From Alistipes_A hominis (lineage in GTDB: Bacteria; Bacteroidota; Bacteroidia; Bacteroidales; Rikenellaceae): a stretch of DNA of 64,000 nt. Position 1 is the stretch's first letter; each line of letters starts with the position of its first letter. Below, piece after piece: positions 59,887-64,000 of the stretch. The position numbers were made by a program, and so were the translations under genes. Under the pieces are notes generated by a model. The model saw only the letters and a program-made list of their open reading frames with translations, ran no database searches and had not been told where the DNA came from. The stretch is taken from assembly GCF_014288115.1 (NCBI RefSeq), contig NZ_JACOOK010000001.1:1-64000 (forward strand). Reading direction: 5' to 3'.

Positions 59887-59894
59887 TAAAGATA
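59887..59894 (-). promoter_or_regulatory. -7-like element TATCTTTA for bcp
   Basis: Minus-strand near-match to TAnnTTTG, 38 bases before the chosen start. TATATTTG at 59929-59936 is an alternative. Confidence 0.4.
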
Positions 59895-59996
59895 CACATT
59901 TCCGGGAAAGTCAAAAAGTTTTTCCGGTCAAATATAACGCCAGAAAAACTTTTCACCGCGTCGCCCGCTACGGAGCGCACCTTTTTCCGAAAAGCG

Positions 59997-61415
59997 CTAC
60001 GACCGCGCAAGCACCTTCTTTTCGATCTCCTCCACCTGGTGGCAGAACACCTTGTCCGTCTCCATCAGATTCGAAATCGCCTTGCAGGCGTGCAACACCG
60101 TCGCATGGTTCTTGCCGCCGATCGCCGCGCCGATGGTCGTCAGCGGAGCCTTCGTGTGCTGCTTGCTCAGGTACATCGCTATCTGGCGCGCTTGCGCGAT
60201 CTCGCGCGTCCGTTTCGGAGAATTAAACACCTCCGCACTGAGTCCCATGTATTCGCAAACGACCTTGCGGATATGCTCGATCGTGATTTCCCGCTGATTG
60301 AACTGCACGTATACTTTCAGAATTTCGCGGGCCAGCGTGATCGAAATCTTCTTGCCCAGGAACGAGGCATTGGCCACGAGCGACGAAAGCGCCCCTTCGA
60401 TCTCCCGGACATTGGCGTTGATATTCTCGGCCAAGAACTCGACCACCTCCTGCGGCACCTCCGCATTCAACTTCACGGCCTTGTTACGAATGATCTTCAC
60501 CTTGGTTTCGTAATCGGGCTGCAACAGTTGCGTGGAAAGCCCCCATTTGAAGCGGGTGATCAGCCGCTGTTCGATATCTTTCAGCTCGACGGGCGGTTTA
60601 TCGGAAGTCAGGATCAACTGCTTGTTCGACAGGTGCAAGTGGTTGAAAATATTGAAAAAAGCGTTCTGCGTCTTATCCTTCCCGGCCAGTTCCTGAATAT
60701 CGTCGATAATCAGGACGTCGAGCATCTGATAGAAATGAATGAAGTCGTTCAGTTCCCCCTTCAGCGCGGCGTTCTGGAACTGCGCCTGGAATTTGTTCAT
60801 CGACACGTACAACACCTGCATCTGCGGCTTGCGCTGCTTGATTTCCATGCCGATCGCCTGCGCGATATGCGTTTTTCCCAACCCCGAATCTCCGTAAATA
60901 TATAAGGGATTGAAAGGCGTATTGCCCGGATTCACGGCCAGCGACAGCCCGGCCGAACGGCAAAGTCGGTTGCATTCGCCCTCCACGAACGTATCGAACG
61001 TATAGTTCGGATTCAACTGCGGGTCGATTACGATCCGGCGAATCCCCGGAATAACGAAAGGATTCTTTATATTTGTCGTATCGGACTGCGTGACGAACGT
61101 ATTGATGGCCGTCATGTCGGCATCCGTCACTACGGTAGGAGCGCTCTGTTCGGTACGCGGCACGGCATAACGCAGCTTGGTCTTCAAGCCAAACATCTGG
61201 TGAATGATCGGACGCAAAAGCGGAATAAAGTGTTTTTCGATATGGTACACATAACTTTCATTAGGCACCTTCAGTTTCAAGGTCACCCCGTCAAAATCAA
61301 GCGGCACGATCGGCTTGAACCATTTGGCGAACTCCTCGTCGGAGGTATGCTCGCGGATACGGGTCAAACAACTTTGCCACACATCACCGTATGTCTGGTT
61401 ATTAACTATCATCAT
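59997..61415 (-). CDS. dnaA: chromosomal replication initiator DnaA
   Basis: 472 residues from MMIVNNQTYGDVW (an upstream ATG at 61454 is possible). Domain I is at the N-terminus (WQSCLTRIREHTSDEEFAKW). The AAA+ domain has Walker A GDSGLGKTHIAQA and Walker B VLIIDDIQ. Domain IV has the DnaA signature with GGKNHATVLHA and RREIAQARQIAMYL-like helix. It binds origin DnaA boxes and opens the duplex. I looked for TTATCCACA boxes in the upstream gap and found none, so the origin is not here. Divergent from the phosphosugar mutase gene. Confidence 0.97.
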   Translation of the reverse strand: MMIVNNQTYGDVWQSCLTRIREHTSDEEFAKWFKPIVPLDFDGVTLKLKVPNESYVYHIEKHFIPLLRPIIHQMFGLKTKLRYAVPRTEQSAPTVVTDADMTAINTFVTQSDTTNIKNPFVIPGIRRIVIDPQLNPNYTFDTFVEGECNRLCRSAGLSLAVNPGNTPFNPLYIYGDSGLGKTHIAQAIGMEIKQRKPQMQVLYVSMNKFQAQFQNAALKGELNDFIHFYQMLDVLIIDDIQELAGKDKTQNAFFNIFNHLHLSNKQLILTSDKPPVELKDIEQRLITRFKWGLSTQLLQPDYETKVKIIRNKAVKLNAEVPQEVVEFLAENINANVREIEGALSSLVANASFLGKKISITLAREILKVYVQFNQREITIEHIRKVVCEYMGLSAEVFNSPKRTREIAQARQIAMYLSKQHTKAPLTTIGAAIGGKNHATVLHACKAISNLMETDKVFCHQVEEIEKKVLARS

Positions 61416-61568
61416 CCTGTCTGTTTCGGAAGACAAAATTGTAAATAAATTCATTAAAAAAAATTTTCTTCTCTATTGTTTGTTGTGCAAATATTTATAT
61501 AGAAAAATAAGGGTTCCCGCAGAGTCAAAACTTAACCGTTTGATATAGAATATTCAAAAAAATATCCG

Positions 61569-61576
61569 TATCTTTG
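61569..61576 (+). promoter_or_regulatory. -7 element TATCTTTG for the phosphosugar mutase gene
   Basis: Matches TAnnTTTG, 55 bases before the ATG at 61632. Confidence 0.6.
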
Positions 61577-61631
61577 TTTATAACTTTTTTCAACCGAAAC
61601 AAGCATTCGTATAAATAAAACAAATAAGATT

Positions 61632-63371
61632 ATGAGTGGAAATTTGGATTTAATCGTTAAGGAGAGAGCCGAAAAATGGCTCTCCGGAAACTACGACGAA
61701 GACACGAAAAAGCAAGTCAAATATCTTATGGATAACAACTTGGGCGAGCTGACCGAGAGCTTCTACAAAGACCTCGAATTCGGCACGGGCGGCCTGCGCG
61801 GCATCATGGGGGTAGGCACCAACCGGATGAACGTCTACACGGTCGGCATGGCTACGCAAGGCCTTGCGAACTACCTGAAAAAAGCCTTTCCGGGTAAGCA
61901 GATCAAGGTCGCTATCGGGCACGACAGCCGCAACAACAGCCGGCTGTTTTCGGAACGCGTCGCCGACATCTTCGCAGCGAACGGATTCAAGGTTTACCTG
62001 TTCGACTCGCTCCGTCCGACGCCCGAGCTGAGCTTCGCCATCCGCAAGCTGGAATGCGACAGCGGCGTGGTCATCACCGCCTCGCACAACCCGAAAGAGT
62101 ATAACGGCTACAAAGCGTACTGGAACGACGGCGCTCAGGTAGTGGCTCCGCACGACAAAAACATCATCGCGGAGGTGCAAAAGATCACGTCTCCGGATCA
62201 GGTGCTCACCAACGGACACAAAGACAACATCGTCATTCTCGACGAAACCTTCGACGCGATCTACCTCGACGCCGTTCATTCGCTGTCGCTGTCGCCCGAA
62301 GCCATCGCCGCCCATCACGACCTGAAAATCGTCTACACGCCGATACACGGAACCGGAGTCATCCTCGTCCCCGAATCGCTCCGCAAATTCGGCTTTACGA
62401 ACGTCGTCACGGTAAAAGAACAGAATATCCCGGACGGCAACTTTCCGACCGTAGCGTCCCCGAACCCGGAAGAACGCGCGACCATGAAAATGGCGATCGA
62501 CCTGGCCGCCCGGCAACAGGCGGAGATCGTCCTGGCCACCGACCCCGACGCCGACCGCATCGGGATGGCCCTGCGCGACCGCGACGGATCGTACATCTTG
62601 CTGAACGGCAACCAGACATGCGCCCTGCTCGTATATTATATCGTAAGAAGGTGGAGCGAACTGGGAAAACTTCACGGCCGGGAGTACATCGTCAAAACGA
62701 TCGTTACGACGGAACTGGTCGCCCGAATCGCCGAATCGTTCGGCGTGAAACATTTCGAATGCCTGACCGGCTTCAAGTATATCGCCACGGTCATCCGCAA
62801 CCTCGAAGGGAAAATGCAGTACGTCTGCGGCGGAGAAGAGAGCTTCGGATTTCTCGCCGAAGATTTCGTCCGCGACAAGGACGCCGTCAGCGCCTGTTCG
62901 CTGGCCGCAGAGGCCGCAGCCTGGGCCAAGAGCCAAGGAATGACGCTGTATGACCTACTGAAGGAAATCTACGTAAAATACGGCTTCTTCGACGAAGCGC
63001 TCGTCTCGATCGTCCGCCAGGGCAAAGAGGGACAGGAGGAAATCGCCCGAATGATGACCCAGTACCGGAACAATCCGCCGCAAAGCCTCGGAGGATCGCC
63101 CGTAATCACCGTGAAGGATTATCTGACCGGAGAATCGCTCGACGTAAAAAGCGGCCGCAAAACGCCCATCGATATGGAAAAATCGAACGTATTGCAGTTC
63201 ATCACAGCGGATTCGACCATCGTATCAATCCGTCCGTCGGGCACCGAGCCGAAAATCAAATTCTATTTCGGCGTCCGGGGAGAATTGTGCTGCGAAGATA
63301 AATTCGAAGAAACGCGCCAAACGATGGAACGTAAGATCGAATCGATCAAACAGGAGATGAAACTGATTTAA
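61632..63371 (+). CDS. phospho-sugar mutase (phosphoglucomutase/phosphomannomutase)
   Basis: 579 residues. The active-site phosphoserine loop is TASHNPKEYNGYKAYW. The metal-binding loop is DPDADRIGMAL, the sugar-specificity loop is CGGEESFGFL, and the phosphate-binding loop near the end is RPSGTEPKIKFYF. It interconverts hexose 1- and 6-phosphates, or the pentose or mannose equivalents. The length fits the long PGM2-like group. It has its own promoter divergent from dnaA and is followed 22 bases later by the HIT gene. Confidence 0.95.
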   Translation: MSGNLDLIVKERAEKWLSGNYDEDTKKQVKYLMDNNLGELTESFYKDLEFGTGGLRGIMGVGTNRMNVYTVGMATQGLANYLKKAFPGKQIKVAIGHDSRNNSRLFSERVADIFAANGFKVYLFDSLRPTPELSFAIRKLECDSGVVITASHNPKEYNGYKAYWNDGAQVVAPHDKNIIAEVQKITSPDQVLTNGHKDNIVILDETFDAIYLDAVHSLSLSPEAIAAHHDLKIVYTPIHGTGVILVPESLRKFGFTNVVTVKEQNIPDGNFPTVASPNPEERATMKMAIDLAARQQAEIVLATDPDADRIGMALRDRDGSYILLNGNQTCALLVYYIVRRWSELGKLHGREYIVKTIVTTELVARIAESFGVKHFECLTGFKYIATVIRNLEGKMQYVCGGEESFGFLAEDFVRDKDAVSACSLAAEAAAWAKSQGMTLYDLLKEIYVKYGFFDEALVSIVRQGKEGQEEIARMMTQYRNNPPQSLGGSPVITVKDYLTGESLDVKSGRKTPIDMEKSNVLQFITADSTIVSIRPSGTEPKIKFYFGVRGELCCEDKFEETRQTMERKIESIKQEMKLI

Positions 63372-63393
63372 ACCGAACCAAAAACCGTAAAAA

Positions 63394-63780
63394 ATGGCTT
63401 CCGTATTCACACGTATCGTAAAAGGGGAGATCCCGTGCTACAAGGTAGCCGAGGACGACAGATATTTTGCATTTCTGGATATCAATCCGCTTGCAAAGGG
63501 TCACACGCTGGTCATCCCGAAAGAGGAGACCGACAATATTTTCGACTTGGACGACCGGACGCTGGCGGACATGATGGTTTTCGCCAAACGGATCGCGCGT
63601 AAAATACAGGCTAATATAGCTTGTAAAAAAGTCGCCGTCGTCGTTCTCGGGCTCGAAGTTCCGCATGCCCATATCCACCTGATACCGATTAACAGCGAAA
63701 AAGACGTCGATTTTCATCGGGAAAAACTCCAACTCACCCCGGAGGAATTCCAACGAATAGCAAAGACAATCAGCTTATAA
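63394..63780 (+). CDS. HIT family (histidine triad) hydrolase
   Basis: 128 residues of the HIT family. The triad motif is PHAHIHLIPI near residues 89-98, and the start CYKVAEDDRYFAFLDINPLAKGHTLVIPK is typical. These enzymes hydrolyse nucleoside phosphoramidates or adenylated compounds. Likely co-transcribed with the mutase gene (22-base gap), and a terminator follows. Confidence 0.95.
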   Translation: MASVFTRIVKGEIPCYKVAEDDRYFAFLDINPLAKGHTLVIPKEETDNIFDLDDRTLADMMVFAKRIARKIQANIACKKVAVVVLGLEVPHAHIHLIPINSEKDVDFHREKLQLTPEEFQRIAKTISL

Positions 63781-63796
63781 TAAAACACTTAAATTC

Positions 63797-63829
63797 AAAA
63801 AACGGAGCCTGAAGAGGTTCCGTTTTTTA
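63797..63829 (+). terminator. intrinsic terminator after the HIT gene
   Basis: AAAACGGAGCC pairs with GGTTCCGTTTT (one G-U pair), then a T-run. From 63830 to the window end I see no gene; CACTTTTG near 63940 may be a promoter for a gene outside. Confidence 0.7.
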
Positions 63830-64000
63830 TTTAACATAATTAAACAGGAAATCTCTCCATATAAGAATCCAATCGAAGTCCCGGCAGGGTAGGGATTATT
63901 CTTGTAAAAAAATAGGATAAAACCGCCCTGGTATTTCCACTTTTGTAAAATTAACACTTGTAAATACCGAGCGTTTAATCATAAATGTAACCAAAACCCC

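Noticed and set aside
41455..61632. dnaA neighbourhood as replication origin
   Set aside because: No TTATCCACA-like boxes or AT-rich unwinding array next to dnaA; gene order also does not suggest it.
1..64000. CRISPR array or complete insertion sequence
   Set aside because: No regularly spaced repeats and no intact transposase or IS end pairs were seen in the window.

Overview
The window looks like chromosomal DNA of a gut Bacteroidales bacterium, most likely Alistipes or another Rikenellaceae. Evidence: promoters of the Bacteroidota TAnnTTTG type recur before many genes, there are few Shine-Dalgarno sites, lipoproteins carry BACON-type domains, a TonB-dependent receptor is present, and core genes (RelA/SpoT, RecA, DnaA, phosphosugar mutase) resemble that group. 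Most of the window is GC-rich, but bases 1 to about 2,290 are clearly AT-rich and look imported. The genus is inferred from protein character only.

Layout. (1) 1-3,690: AT-rich island end (RteC remnant, cupin, MarR-GNAT fusion, large palindrome), then a truncated Fic gene and HNH debris. (2) 3,691-20,526: a redox/detoxification region with two partly mirrored clusters. The left part holds SDR, RibD-like reductase, flavodoxins, a Tat-exported aldo-keto reductase, an acetyltransferase and an AraC regulator, plus several broken copies. The right part holds two AraC regulators facing an operon of hydrolase, ABM monooxygenase and CMD-cupin protein, then a second operon of flavodoxin-cyclophilin-like lipoprotein, acetyltransferase, DUF3737 protein, MATE pump and MalY-type lyase. 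Many products carry export signals, so much of this chemistry seems to be placed outside the cytoplasm. Three promoters share an upstream two-part box. (3) 20,701-21,740: divergent HxlR regulator and DJ-1 protein. (4) 21,841-25,601: VWA protein divergent from a sigma factor/anti-sigma pair. (5) 25,942-28,331: two paralogous HTH regulators, followed by 850 bases with orphan terminators.

(6) 29,187-32,688: outer-membrane barrel and a large macroglobulin/TonB-receptor-like surface protein. (7) 32,859-39,011: an operon for oxidative breakdown of aromatic amino acids (omega-amidase-like nitrilase, IorA, IorB, aminotransferase, phenylacetate-CoA ligase, ACT protein), predicted to make aryl acetates and ATP. 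(8) 39,288-44,904: TonB receptor, histidine kinase with a periplasmic binding-protein sensor, and PAP2 phosphatase. (9) 45,605-48,490: BACON-EEP lipoprotein and MFS exporter. (10) 48,561-54,880: a decayed, variable region with gene fragments, a strongly structured 5' leader before a surface lipoprotein, tRNA-Cys, a frameshifted invertase and a beta-helix gene broken at a G7 tract. (11) 55,030-63,780: housekeeping genes.

The best candidates for something undescribed are the exported flavodoxin/aldo-keto reductase clusters with their shared promoter box, and the structured leader at 50,127-50,286.
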